This document shows, in pieces, positions 1 through 7,406 of a stretch of 23,246 nt of DNA. Both the position numbers and the translations under genes were made by a program. Below the pieces are notes generated by a model. The model saw only the letters and a program-made list of their open reading frames with translations, did no database searches and had not been told where the DNA came from. Source of the stretch: a virus; IMG/VR virus record IMGVR_UViG_3300027896_000231, positions 1 to 23,246 of that record; one strand, 5' to 3'. Numbering within the stretch: position 1 is the stretch's first letter; the number at the start of each line of letters is the position of its first letter.

Positions 1-167
1 TCTAGTACCTGACCAGTAACAATTGCTTGATCACTTGTTAATGTCTGGCCAGGTACTATAGTGTAATTAATACCTCGGCGCTTAAATACCTTTTCGTTCC
101 AATCTTGTAATTGTAACGTATATCGAGACTTGTATAACTCAAGTCCCATGTAAAATAATTTACGCAT
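1..167 (-). CDS. Conserved phage-type hypothetical protein, N-terminal fragment (3' part outside window)
   Basis: An open frame starts at an ATG (165-167) and runs off the left edge, giving about 55 residues that begin MRKLFYMGLELYKSRYT and end in a TGQVLD stretch. A GAGG Shine-Dalgarno sequence (172-175) lies 4 nt upstream, inside the short gap after the 78-aa gene, so the two are probably co-transcribed. The N-terminus resembles a protein I recall from aquatic T4-like phages that may have a glycosyltransferase-like fold. With only 55 residues visible I do not assign a function. No signal peptide or membrane segment is visible in this part. Confidence 0.7.
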   Translation of the reverse strand, partial: MRKLFYMGLELYKSRYTLQLQDWNEKVFKRRGINYTIVPGQTLTSDQAIVTGQVL

Positions 168-183
168 CGCGCCTCGATTTTAA

Positions 184-420
184 TTAAGTTGAACTACTAT
201 TACGAACAACAGTAGTATTTTTAGCTGCCCAATTGTCCTTGATGGGTTTGCCTGCTAAGAATTTAGTATATTGCCGCCAAACATAATTACGCTGACTATA
301 AAGATCAGATTCATCATATCTATAACCATAGTCCTTACAGAACTTCAAATAATCTTCAAGATCATTGAAAATCTGATTAACACGGTCGCGGGTTTCTTTC
401 TTAAATTCATACTTAGCCAT
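184..420 (-). CDS. Small hypothetical phage protein (78 aa)
   Basis: This is a charged, aromatic-rich soluble protein with a helical look and no membrane segment. It has a predicted helix around residues 10-30 (TRDRVNQIF, LEDYLKF) followed by a Tyr/Arg-rich segment. The ATG at 418-420 has a good Shine-Dalgarno sequence, TAGGAG (428-433), 7 nt upstream, and a sigma70-like promoter lies at 453-481. It ends 16 nt before the next start, so it probably leads a short operon into the partial gene at the left edge. The length and style match small conserved proteins of T4-like aquatic phages, but I do not recognise a functional family. Confidence 0.8.
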   Translation of the reverse strand: MAKYEFKKETRDRVNQIFNDLEDYLKFCKDYGYRYDESDLYSQRNYVWRQYTKFLAGKPIKDNWAAKNTTVVRNSSST

Positions 421-452
421 TTAATTACTCCTAATCACATTTAACATAATTT

Positions 453-481
453 ATTGTATAATGATTTTTATTCAAAATCAA
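453..481 (-). promoter_or_regulatory. Sigma70-like promoter upstream of the 78-aa gene
   Basis: Read on the minus strand, a -35-like TTGATT (476-481) is followed after exactly 17 nt by a -10-like TACAAT (453-458). It lies in the only gap between the QueD-like gene and the 78-aa gene, about 30 nt before the start codon. The -10 matches the consensus at 5 of 6 positions and the -35 at 4 of 6. In an AT-rich genome a chance match is possible. Confidence 0.5.
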
Positions 482-500
482 AGTTATTGGGAATACAACC

Positions 501-938
501 TTATCGTTTAAACAAAGTTGTATCATATTTTATCGTAGCACCATTCTCACCGTCTTCGCTTACAGTGATTTCGACGTTACGATCTGGATAACGACTAGCG
601 ATCATAAAATAAAGATCATCGCTAATCATTTCACAACTCTTATTATTCAATTCAAGCGTACCTCGATATAGACTCTCAAGCCAGCGTTTGAATTGAATAA
701 ATTCGATATCTCTATCGTTGTGAAATACTTGTATACCCACAGTGAAGTGAAAGATATGTCTGTGTGGGTGACCTAAAAAACTTACATCATATTCATCGTC
801 GGTCAACAATGATGGATCAGTTAATGCTGCTGGGTAACTATGAATTCCTTCACGGTGAAATGTTACCCAAATCATACGTCTAGCATTATTTTTAATGCTA
901 AGTATTTTTTCTAATTGTGCTTGTATTACTTGTTCCAT
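501..938 (-). CDS. QueD-like / 6-carboxytetrahydropterin synthase-like T-fold protein (145 aa)
   Basis: The pattern fits the T-fold family of QueD and 6-pyruvoyl-tetrahydropterin synthase. A candidate zinc triad is formed by H33 (GIHSYPAA) and H59-x-H61 (GHPHRHIF). It is followed by a strand and DIEFIQFKRWLESL (77-90), which aligns with the D-F-x-x-L-K stretch of QueD. Then come CEMISDDL (102-109), compare the PTSE region, and SEDGENGA (127-134), compare the C-terminal KET motif. The catalytic Cys that usually precedes the HxH motif is not in its normal place, so the chemistry may differ or the gene may have diverged. Its ATG directly follows the TAA of the upstream TGT/DpdA-like gene (TAAATG), with AGAGG as ribosome site, so translation is coupled. 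In the 7-deazaguanine pathway QueD makes the precursor of preQ0, the base that DpdA inserts into DNA, so the neighbourhood supports the call. I made this alignment by eye. Confidence 0.55.
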   Translation of the reverse strand: MEQVIQAQLEKILSIKNNARRMIWVTFHREGIHSYPAALTDPSLLTDDEYDVSFLGHPHRHIFHFTVGIQVFHNDRDIEFIQFKRWLESLYRGTLELNNKSCEMISDDLYFMIASRYPDRNVEITVSEDGENGATIKYDTTLFKR

Positions 939-2492
939 TTAAACCTCTATAGTTTGTGACATCAAATCATCACTATCTTCTTCTATTTCATCAACCATAG
1001 TATCGTCATTATTATCTATTGTAAATAATTTGTCGAACATAGTCAATGCATTTACTGTCCGTTTTCCGCTAAATCCTTGACTACCTGATTGCATTTGTGT
1101 CCAAAGATTAGAGTGTTGCTTGATTAAATCTAAACTCTCTTGTCTGTCTGTTAGGCTAAAGATTTCATCAATAATTTTACCAAAATGATTACCGTCAAAT
1201 TTGTTCATAACCATTTTAGGCATTACACCTTGTTCATACTGACGATTAGCTTCCTGCACAGCAGTGATATGCTGATAAACATTATGAGCCTGCAATAATG
1301 TATAACTCAATGTATCCCAGCTTGTCTTAGTTTCCTTACCATGCTGTCCTAAAAATCCTACACCACGATAGCAAAGGTCTTTCATCAGCATCTTATCTGT
1401 GATTGGACTATCAGCGAATACTTTATGAATACCATCAGCTATTACAGCGTCACTAAATTTACGATTATCATTGGCATACTTCTTATCTTCCGCAGTCTTT
1501 TCCATACTGTATGACCACTTCTTTCCATGTTCAATGTTATTATTGAAATACGCTAGACCTTTTGCTGCACTAAAGAATGGGCTTGCACAGTCAAATGTAA
1601 TCTGTAGATTTGGGTTATGATATTTACGAATAGCACGTTGAATATCAGTAAACAATACTGCGTATTCCATAATGCTCACACCCAAACAGTGAATTAGGTC
1701 ATGCTTACCTTCTTGCAACAACCCATCATGGATAATATTAACCATACGAGTTAACATTAATTCAACGTCAATCTTATTTTGACCTCCAAATGCCCAACCA
1801 TTAAAATGAGTATCTGGATAGACATTAGGGTCACAATACTTCTTCATTTCATTGTACCAATTGTCACTTTGTTCGTGATTTAATCCTTGTAGTACATTTA
1901 AGAATTTACAATTACCGTTACGGTTATTGATAAAGTATTCATTGTTGATATGTGTTGCTTTAGCTGCATCTTCAATAGTACTAATACCATGCTTATCGAA
2001 TAGATGCTGGTTTCGCACAGTTTGTGATGGAACGTCTAAACACATACCATAATCCATGTATGTGTCCATCCATTTCAATACAAGTTGACGTTGCTTCATA
2101 GCTTTAGGACAGTTAGGATTCTTCCAATCTGCCGGCCATTGACCCTTCATGATTTGGAAACCACCTGAATCACCTAACATAAAAGTACCTTCTTCACGCT
2201 TGCGAATAATACTTTCACTAGGATCATCAACTGTAGTATCTAAGTTAGCATGACCTGCTGAATATAAGGACCATTTATAATTAAACAGTCCTTTCTTACT
2301 ATTCAAGAAATTTAAAGATTCTACGTCACCATTAAATCCTGCAGGAATACGTTGAGCAGGAAAATAATCTATACCTTCACGTTGCTTCCCTAATCCTGAG
2401 ATAAAGAAACTAGACATAGCGGGTAAGAATAATGCCCAATCGGGTTTATGTTGTGCTGAAAGATTTTCTTGGTTCATGTAGTTACTATTCAC
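939..2492 (-). CDS. dpdA: DpdA-like tRNA-guanine transglycosylase superfamily enzyme (7-deazaguanine insertion into DNA)
   Basis: TGT-fold landmarks appear in order along 517 residues. GDSGGFQ (107-113) contains the conserved Asp of TGT. CLDVPS (151-156) corresponds to the substrate-recognition Asp region, and VLQG (200-203) to the VQG loop. WAFGGQ (233-238) corresponds to the IGG loop. GVSI (271-274) and ITFDCASP (298-305) follow; D301 aligns with the nucleophilic Asp of the FDC-P motif. A late LLQAHN segment matches the LL-HN motif. The CxCxxC zinc site of bacterial tRNA enzymes is not visible, and the tail is long and acidic, which fits a phage DpdA better than a tRNA enzyme. Known phage DpdA proteins exchange guanine in DNA for preQ0-type bases and so resist host restriction. 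The longest frame starts at a GTG (2490-2492) overlapping the previous gene. An ATG at 2475-2477 would give 512 aa, and neither has a strong ribosome site. The QueD-like gene follows without a gap. Confidence 0.75.
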   Translation of the reverse strand: MNSNYMNQENLSAQHKPDWALFLPAMSSFFISGLGKQREGIDYFPAQRIPAGFNGDVESLNFLNSKKGLFNYKWSLYSAGHANLDTTVDDPSESIIRKREEGTFMLGDSGGFQIMKGQWPADWKNPNCPKAMKQRQLVLKWMDTYMDYGMCLDVPSQTVRNQHLFDKHGISTIEDAAKATHINNEYFINNRNGNCKFLNVLQGLNHEQSDNWYNEMKKYCDPNVYPDTHFNGWAFGGQNKIDVELMLTRMVNIIHDGLLQEGKHDLIHCLGVSIMEYAVLFTDIQRAIRKYHNPNLQITFDCASPFFSAAKGLAYFNNNIEHGKKWSYSMEKTAEDKKYANDNRKFSDAVIADGIHKVFADSPITDKMLMKDLCYRGVGFLGQHGKETKTSWDTLSYTLLQAHNVYQHITAVQEANRQYEQGVMPKMVMNKFDGNHFGKIIDEIFSLTDRQESLDLIKQHSNLWTQMQSGSQGFSGKRTVNALTMFDKLFTIDNNDDTMVDEIEEDSDDLMSQTIEV

Positions 2493-2838
2493 TTAATGTT
2501 TTAACAATGCTAATTTGTTCATCAATTTTATTTCTTTGCGTTACTAAATCAGCAATAGTTGGGTTAGCTTTAGCTAAATCTTTAATGCGTTTCTCTTCGT
2601 CACGTTTTTGTTTAACCCAATCTAGTAATTCTTCAGCCTCAGGTGACAGTGTGACTGAAACTGAGTCAGTTTGCATAGGAATCCAAGAATATCCATCATA
2701 GATTTCAGTGTTCTGAGTTAAACTATTAAATCTCAACTGTCCAATGCCCATACCACCGGAATTAACATTTATAGATGTATGGGCTCCATGGCCGTAAGTT
2801 ACGATATATTTTCCGGCACCTGAGATAGTTTTAATCAT
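2485..2838 (-). CDS. Hypothetical phage protein with beta N-terminus and helical C-terminus (117 aa)
   Basis: The first 55 residues are rich in Gly and beta-formers and include LRFNSLTQNTEIYDG, a pattern common at the tips of phage tail-fibre-like proteins (RxN-x-T-x-x-x-E-x-YDG). Residues 65-117 are charged and probably form a helix or coiled coil (EELLDWVKQKRDEEKRIKDL). Its ATG overlaps the clamp stop codon (ATGA, 2835-2838), and its TAG overlaps the GTG start of the DpdA-like gene, so it sits inside one operon between replication and DNA-modification genes. That setting argues against a plain tail-fibre role, but I cannot assign a function. A clamp-associated or structural role would both be possible. 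Confidence 0.75.
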   Translation of the reverse strand: MIKTISGAGKYIVTYGHGAHTSINVNSGGMGIGQLRFNSLTQNTEIYDGYSWIPMQTDSVSVTLSPEAEELLDWVKQKRDEEKRIKDLAKANPTIADLVTQRNKIDEQISIVKTLSE

Positions 2839-3557
2839 TTTGCTTGTGCTGGAAGTAGATAACGATACGTTGCCAGTCCACTAACTACAGTGATTTCAGT
2901 AGCACCTTGATCGCTGATCTTAACAGATTTGTCACCAGGAAGATCCATGATAGCTAAGAATACCTTAACTGGCCACTGCCATGCACGATTTAATGTACCA
3001 CCTACGTCTGAATGAAATACAAAGTTACCGCTATGTGTACTAGCATCTCCGAAGTAGATTTTCAAATCTTTATTATCGGTCTTAGTAACAAAATGTACTT
3101 CTTCGCTATTAGCTTGTGCTTGCTTCTTCAAACGCATAATACCTGCGATAGTAGGCTCGAATGTAACGTCCCACTTAGCACCCTTAAATTGGAAATTTTT
3201 AATTTTTTCTTCAACGATTGTTTGAGCCATTAGCCTATAGTCGTTTTGGAAGTCACCAGTCTTTGTTTCAAAGTGAATAGAGCTTGGCGCTCCATCTTTA
3301 TTCTGTGCTACAGTGATCTTTGCATCTGCGTCGTAATCATCAAATCCTAAGATAGTTTTTAGTTTACCTAGATTCGGCATACCAAATGTACCGATGAATT
3401 CTGCCAATGGTGTATTCAGTGTGCCTTCAACAATAACGCTCTTATCTTCTGCGATTGCAGCGATTGTTGTTTGCTTATCTGTGCCAACAACCTTAATAAG
3501 GTCGATAACACCTAGTCCGTTTGTATATTGAATCAAGTCTTGTAAATTGTCTTTCAT
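2835..3557 (-). CDS. 45: DNA polymerase sliding clamp, T4 gp45-like (240 aa)
   Basis: The length is close to T4 gp45 (228 aa), and the C-terminal part shows the gp45 pattern: a hydrophobic strand, then LPGDKSVKIS (around 204-213), a Thr/Val-rich strand and a terminal TYRYLLPAQ strand. The N-terminal half has repeated beta-alpha-beta stretches (FIGTFGMPNLGKLKTIL) typical of clamp subdomains. Family proteins form trimeric rings that tether the polymerase and, in T4, also activate late transcription. The ATG has a GAGG ribosome site, and a near-consensus sigma70 promoter lies upstream (3595-3623). It is encoded just downstream of the polymerase, and the polymerase C-terminus carries a clamp-binding-like tail, which supports the pairing. 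Confidence 0.85.
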   Translation of the reverse strand: MKDNLQDLIQYTNGLGVIDLIKVVGTDKQTTIAAIAEDKSVIVEGTLNTPLAEFIGTFGMPNLGKLKTILGFDDYDADAKITVAQNKDGAPSSIHFETKTGDFQNDYRLMAQTIVEEKIKNFQFKGAKWDVTFEPTIAGIMRLKKQAQANSEEVHFVTKTDNKDLKIYFGDASTHSGNFVFHSDVGGTLNRAWQWPVKVFLAIMDLPGDKSVKISDQGATEITVVSGLATYRYLLPAQAK

Positions 3558-3594
3558 GTTTGCCTCTGTTAATATTTAGGAATACCTATAATGC

Positions 3595-3623
3595 ATAATA
3601 GTGGATTTTATTACGTGTGTCAA
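3595..3623 (-). promoter_or_regulatory. Near-consensus sigma70 promoter for the clamp/DpdA operon
   Basis: On the minus strand a perfect TTGACA (3618-3623) is followed after 17 nt by TATTAT (3595-3600), about 40 nt before the clamp ATG. It sits in the 73-nt gap between the polymerase stop and the clamp start. This is the strongest host-type promoter in the window. It suggests that the clamp, the 117-aa gene, the DpdA-like gene and the QueD-like gene can be transcribed early and independently of the polymerase operon. Confidence 0.7.
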
Positions 3624-3630
3624 CTTTATG

Positions 3631-6324
3631 TTAACCAAAAGAAAATAAGCTATCAAATGTACTACTAACATCAGTATTTTCTTTTAGTTCCCAGTTTAAC
3701 ACACCTAATAGGTTTTCGATTTTCTTATCGACCAGTGTTGTTTCCATTGCACTATCATCAAATGGAAGTTCTGTGAACCAAGACGGAAGTCTTAGTTCGT
3801 CAGTTGGATATGCTATGCTAGTAAAGCCAATTGGATTCTGCTTTAGTTTGCATACAATAATCTTCATACCGTCAACGATCTTCATGCTGTAATTGTCACT
3901 ATTCACTCTGCGTAAGAAGTTCCAATTCAATGCAGCACGAACATGTCCCGGCATGTTTGCTTTACCCGTTTTGCTATTTTTCTCAAGTTCACCATACATA
4001 GTCAAGTTGTTTACAGATTTGGGACTACCTTTAGTCCAACTGTCTTGTTTACATAGTTCAGTTTTAAACTGTTTGATATGTTCAATAACATCCTCACGAG
4101 TCTTGCCTGCAAGGACCATGTCAAGTACTTCGGATAAGAATGCTTGAATATACTTAGGAGTATCACTTCGCTTCAAATCAAGACCCATAGCTTTGATCTT
4201 GCCCAACTTGCCGTTTACATCTAATCGTTTGCCTTCTTTATCATAAATGTTTACAGCATAACGCTTCTTTTTAATAAAGATGCTGCGATCAGCAACTAGT
4301 TCACGACCAGCTTTGATTACACACAACCTACGCGGTACATGGAATGCACGTTCGCAGAAACTTGGGAATGTATCATTAGCTTGATCCGCGATATGATCGT
4401 ACAATTCTACAGCAATGTCCTTATTAAGCTGATCTTTCAATATAGGATGTGCCGAGAAGTAACAAGAGTCAGTGTCACCATATACAATTGAATCACCATA
4501 ATAATCATAATTGCCTGTTATGATTTCATTTATCTGCGCACTCATATGCTTAACGATCTGGCGACCACACAATGTTACGCTCTGCCCAAGACGTTTATCA
4601 TAGAATCTACAATGTGCATTCAATAGTGCGCCATATGCTGAGTTAAGCAAAATCTTACGAACTAACTGACGTTTATCCCAGTACTCAATATCTTCTTTTG
4701 TAGTACTTTCTTTGAGTTTCTTTTGCATGTCTTTACGATCACTATACCAACGTGTTAGTAGACCGGGAATCACACCTTCTTGATCGGTACGGAAGATTGT
4801 ACCATTAGCACTGATCACATAAGGCTTGTTGCTATCAAATATAAACTTCCATATCTCGGCAGCACTCATCTCTACGCTTTCACCATTTTCAAAATCAATA
4901 GTGAGCATAGTACCGCGCTCTTGCTTCATGATAGCTTCATACTCTAAGCTACCAAACAAGCCTTCCCATAGTAACGAACTCATTTCAAGTTCATCGTCTT
5001 CATCGTAGTTGCGCTTCTCACTAGCAAGTTGTCTTGCCTTGTCTGCCAAATACTTTTCAGTAAGTGTCTGACGAACCTGACCAACAATAGTTTCTGGCGC
5101 CATGTTAAGTGTACGAATAGCACTAGGATATAGACTGTTAATATCTACTGCACCTACATATTCATGTAGACCTTTCTTTGGTACTGCCACATAAGCACCT
5201 GCTGCTGCCATTCCATTTTCATTAGGATCTTTCTTTTTATCAGGAACCATAACCCCACGTTCATGTGCTTCGTTCATGATAGCCATTTCAATCATAGCTA
5301 CAGAACCCATAACAGTTGGTAACAACACAGTATTTTCATGTGCCAGTGCATTAGCAAGATCAAGGAACTTTAGTTTGTTATGAATTTTAACCATCAACAT
5401 AGTATCTTGACGATTATACTCTATGAACTTTTTAAAGTCGTTGTTATAGAGTTGGTCAAGAGTACCTTCATATTGTGTCTTACGTTCGTTGACTTCCATT
5501 TCACCGATAGCATCAAGACTATAGCTATGACGGCTTTCATAGTTATACTTCTTGTACAACTGTAGATAGTCCATATGAACACGACCAACTAGGTCATATG
5601 TTATATCTTCTTTACCGAAACGCTCATATGTTCTTGCTTTAGGCATTTGACCAAGCAAACAGAATTTGCGTGTGTCATCCTTACTCATAATACGTGTAAC
5701 ACGATTAACAAGATAAGGAATATCGTACCCTTCTGAGTTCCAACCTGTTAACACATCGCCATCTTTGATCAACTCAAAGAATGTTTCAAACATTTCTATT
5801 TCACTACGAAATAGTACTGTATTTGGAAAGTCCTTGCTAAGTTCTTGAGCAGTTTCATCGCTCATGTGTTTGGGAGGTATAGCAAGAGTTACAAGTGTGT
5901 CTTGCCAATCCAGATATAATGAAATAGCAGTAACAGGATTGAAAGGATCCGATGTTGGACTAAAGCCTTTCTCTGGATCGAAATCTACTTCAATATCAAA
6001 GAATACTGTATGTAGTTTTGGAGGTTCTTTGCCTAAATAGTTTTCACTTAGACAACGGAACACCACATTCACATCAGATTCATACAGTTTCTTGTTACTG
6101 TATATACGTTTTTCTTTTTCAAATTCACTGCGTTTTCTAGTGCTGAACCTTGAGATAGATTCTCCATATAGACTACGATACTTACCCTTAGGATCGCTGT
6201 AGTAAAATGTATAGTTTGCAGGAAACTCGTTGTAAGTGCGTTCACCATTTGACTGGCGTTCTACAACGTAAATTCTATCACCATCTTTGTCATATAAAGC
6301 GTCAACGTAACTCAATTGATACAC
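3631..6324 (-). CDS. 43: Family B replicative DNA polymerase with proofreading exonuclease, T4 gp43-like (897 aa)
   Basis: All hallmark motifs are present. Exo I is FFDIEV (D110, E112). Exo II is GWNSEGYDIPYL (N196, D201). Exo III is EYNRQDTM (Y303, D307). Polymerase motif A is DINSLYPSAI (D394), motif B is KILLNSAYG (557-565), and motif C is VYGDTDS (614-620). The length equals that of T4 gp43 (about 898 aa). The C-terminus ends FDSLFSFG, which resembles the clamp-binding tail of T4/RB69 polymerases. The frame has no ATG: translation must start at GTG (6322-6324) or TTG (6313-6315). Both overlap the end of the upstream membrane-protein gene, and the nearest AGGA is only well placed for the TTG. 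Translation is therefore probably coupled and weak, as suits a replicative polymerase. Confidence 0.97.
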   Translation of the reverse strand: MYQLSYVDALYDKDGDRIYVVERQSNGERTYNEFPANYTFYYSDPKGKYRSLYGESISRFSTRKRSEFEKEKRIYSNKKLYESDVNVVFRCLSENYLGKEPPKLHTVFFDIEVDFDPEKGFSPTSDPFNPVTAISLYLDWQDTLVTLAIPPKHMSDETAQELSKDFPNTVLFRSEIEMFETFFELIKDGDVLTGWNSEGYDIPYLVNRVTRIMSKDDTRKFCLLGQMPKARTYERFGKEDITYDLVGRVHMDYLQLYKKYNYESRHSYSLDAIGEMEVNERKTQYEGTLDQLYNNDFKKFIEYNRQDTMLMVKIHNKLKFLDLANALAHENTVLLPTVMGSVAMIEMAIMNEAHERGVMVPDKKKDPNENGMAAAGAYVAVPKKGLHEYVGAVDINSLYPSAIRTLNMAPETIVGQVRQTLTEKYLADKARQLASEKRNYDEDDELEMSSLLWEGLFGSLEYEAIMKQERGTMLTIDFENGESVEMSAAEIWKFIFDSNKPYVISANGTIFRTDQEGVIPGLLTRWYSDRKDMQKKLKESTTKEDIEYWDKRQLVRKILLNSAYGALLNAHCRFYDKRLGQSVTLCGRQIVKHMSAQINEIITGNYDYYGDSIVYGDTDSCYFSAHPILKDQLNKDIAVELYDHIADQANDTFPSFCERAFHVPRRLCVIKAGRELVADRSIFIKKKRYAVNIYDKEGKRLDVNGKLGKIKAMGLDLKRSDTPKYIQAFLSEVLDMVLAGKTREDVIEHIKQFKTELCKQDSWTKGSPKSVNNLTMYGELEKNSKTGKANMPGHVRAALNWNFLRRVNSDNYSMKIVDGMKIIVCKLKQNPIGFTSIAYPTDELRLPSWFTELPFDDSAMETTLVDKKIENLLGVLNWELKENTDVSSTFDSLFSFG

Positions 6325-6602
6325 ATCCTAATTAAACCGATACTATCTATAGTAGTTAACAATAGATAGTTTAACAACATACCAAAACTTTTTCTAGTAT
6401 ATGCTGCCCAAGCGTACAATGCACAACCTGTCATCCAGATAGGATATAATGTAAGCAATGGTGCATTTGGTACTGTCATTGCCATTGTTATGGAACAACC
6501 GATGCTGATTGCCCATGCCAATAGTTCTATTATGAATCGCAGACGATTGGATCGCCAATCGTCACGGATCCATTCAAATATTCCAAAGAATATGTCGTTC
6601 AA
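6312..6602 (-). CDS. Small integral membrane protein, about three helices (96 aa)
   Basis: Hydrophobic segments lie around residues 22-43, 48-68 and 73-92, separated by short loops; a charged N-terminus (EWIRDDWRSNRLR) precedes them. The segment YPIWMTGCALYAWAAYTRKSFG recalls small membrane proteins encoded beside polymerase genes in aquatic T4-like phages, and distantly PnuC- or SWEET-type helix bundles. I do not assign transport. The frame begins with a TTG (6600-6602) that overlaps the TGA of the DsbA-like gene, and no downstream ATG would keep the first helix. It overlaps the polymerase start by 13 nt at its own end, so it sits as a translational bridge between two replication genes. Confidence 0.75.
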   Translation of the reverse strand: MNDIFFGIFEWIRDDWRSNRLRFIIELLAWAISIGCSITMAMTVPNAPLLTLYPIWMTGCALYAWAAYTRKSFGMLLNYLLLTTIDSIGLIRMCIN

Positions 6603-6859
6603 AGAGTTCTACCGACAGTCTCTAGGATAGTATTCAGTTCTTCGTTTTCTTTGTTAGTTTCGCCCAATCTAGATTTATGGGCAACCTTAATAGCCTTCTT
6701 GAGAATGCTAGGTTTTACTTCTAGTTCTTCTGCTATATTCTTGATAGTGTCGTTAAGACCACCTTGTAGTGTTTCAATCTCAAGTGTAACAGCAAGACCT
6801 TCGTTGATCAATTGTGTTAATTTAGTTTTGGCTTCATTATTAAAACTGCGTTCAGACAT
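6599..6859 (-). CDS. DsbA-like small double-stranded DNA-binding protein (86 aa)
   Basis: This is a fully helical-looking, charged protein. It has the general layout of T4 DsbA (89 aa), a double-stranded DNA-binding protein linked to late transcription: an N-terminal helix, then IKNIAEELEVKPSILKKAIKVAHK (around 41-63), which resembles the helix-turn-helix-like core of that family, and an acidic C-terminal helix (ENEELNTILETV). The ATG (6857-6859) has a strong TAGGAG ribosome site 5 nt upstream, and a sigma70-like promoter lies at 6893-6920, making this the first gene of the polymerase operon. Another small phage transcription or DNA-organising protein remains possible, since similarity was judged by pattern only. 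Confidence 0.55.
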   Translation of the reverse strand: MSERSFNNEAKTKLTQLINEGLAVTLEIETLQGGLNDTIKNIAEELEVKPSILKKAIKVAHKSRLGETNKENEELNTILETVGRTL

Positions 6860-6892
6860 AAAATCTCCTATGTTGATTAATTTAGAGTAGTT

Positions 6893-6920
6893 AGTATATA
6901 CTAATACACAATTAAGTCAA
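6893..6920 (-). promoter_or_regulatory. Sigma70-like promoter for the DsbA/polymerase operon
   Basis: On the minus strand TTGACT (6915-6920) is followed after 16 nt by TATACT (6893-6898). The start point would fall near 6886, leaving a leader of about 27 nt with the TAGGAG ribosome site of the DsbA-like gene. Both boxes match the consensus at 5 of 6 positions. Confidence 0.6.
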
Positions 6921-6960
6921 ACATTTTGCGAAAGAAAATTAATGTATTGGACACCTCTGT

Positions 6961-7050
6961 TTATTCTTCACCTTTGAATACTTTATAACCCTGGTATGAT
7001 ACCAACAATAACGTTAACCACGTCATCGTCATTACTATGATAAAAGTCAT
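6961..7050 (-). CDS. Putative 29-aa single-pass membrane peptide
   Basis: A 30-codon frame in the otherwise empty 6860-7169 gap encodes MTFIIVMTMTWLTLLLV followed by SYQGYKVFKGEE. That is one hydrophobic helix of about 17 residues with a short, partly basic C-terminal tail. The ATG (7048-7050) has a near-perfect CAGGAG ribosome site (7058-7063) 7 nt upstream. Two late-promoter-like motifs (7069-7076 and 7097-7104) lie just above it on the same strand. That combination is unlikely in random AT-rich DNA. The size suggests a regulatory, lysis-related or superinfection-type membrane peptide, but nothing in the sequence decides this. Confidence 0.6.
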   Translation of the reverse strand: MTFIIVMTMTWLTLLLVSYQGYKVFKGEE

Positions 7051-7068
7051 TTTCAATCTCCTGTACTA

Positions 7069-7076
7069 TATTTATT
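7069..7076 (-). promoter_or_regulatory. Late-promoter-like motif AATAAATA
   Basis: AATAAATA on the minus strand lies 18 nt before the ATG of the 29-aa peptide gene, just above its ribosome site. It differs from the T4 late consensus TATAAATA at one position. Transcription would start around the ribosome site, so the motif at 7097-7104 is the better placed of the two. Confidence 0.3.
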
Positions 7077-7096
7077 AATTAGCTGCTCTCACAGTA

Positions 7097-7104
7097 TATT
7101 TATC
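7097..7104 (-). promoter_or_regulatory. Late-promoter-like motif GATAAATA
   Basis: GATAAATA on the minus strand, continuing into TACTG, lies 46 nt above the 29-aa peptide start. The same octamer appears before four other genes in the window, which makes it a better candidate than a lone AT-rich match. Confidence 0.45.
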
Positions 7105-7169
7105 ATCAATAACTGCTATTGCAGCAATAGTAACAAAAATTTAATATTTGGTAAAGAGTTTTGGATATT

Positions 7170-7406
7170 TTATTGATATTTGAGTTTCAGAAAGACGAAT
7201 TCTTCATCGGAAATGGATATGAGTAAATCCTCATTTACAGTGATTTTTGTTTTATAGCCCTTCAATTCTAAGAAATTACCCAAATACATGCGAGTCATTG
7301 CTTCATTAGAGTTGCTATACGCTGAAATGAATTCTAATAGATCATTATGCCACTGATCTTCCATCCATTTAAATAACCATTGATTTTTGTCGAAACTGAC
7401 AATCAT
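7170..7406 (-). CDS. Hypothetical protein (78 aa)
   Basis: This is a soluble protein with aromatic, acidic N-terminal helices (WLFKWMEDQWHNDLLEFI) and a beta-rich C-terminal half (ITVNEDLLISISDEEFVFLKL). The ATG overlaps the TGA of the metalloprotease-like gene (ATGA, 7403-7406), so it is probably translated by coupling and may be a partner of that protein. I recognise no family. Confidence 0.65.
   Translation of the reverse strand: MIVSFDKNQWLFKWMEDQWHNDLLEFISAYSNSNEAMTRMYLGNFLELKGYKTKITVNEDLLISISDEEFVFLKLKYQ

Larger units (their letters stand above)
7051..7169. other. Non-coding leader region above the 29-aa peptide gene
   Basis: Together with the peptide gene this fills the 310-nt space between the DsbA-like gene and the 78-aa gene at 7170. 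Besides the ribosome site it contains two NATAAATA motifs on the minus strand (7069-7076, 7097-7104) and a short inverted repeat, CTATTGC-A-GCAATAG (7116-7130). No longer frame and no U-tract terminator is evident. Confidence 0.5.

Noticed and set aside
2432-2701. 89-codon plus-strand frame across the DpdA/117-aa gene junction
   Set aside because: It overlaps two well-supported minus-strand genes and has no ribosome site or recognisable content.
7116-7130. CTATTGC-A-GCAATAG palindrome as a terminator or operator
   Set aside because: It is a short stem with a very small loop and no T-tract, and no similar site is seen near other genes. It is noted only as part of the non-coding region.
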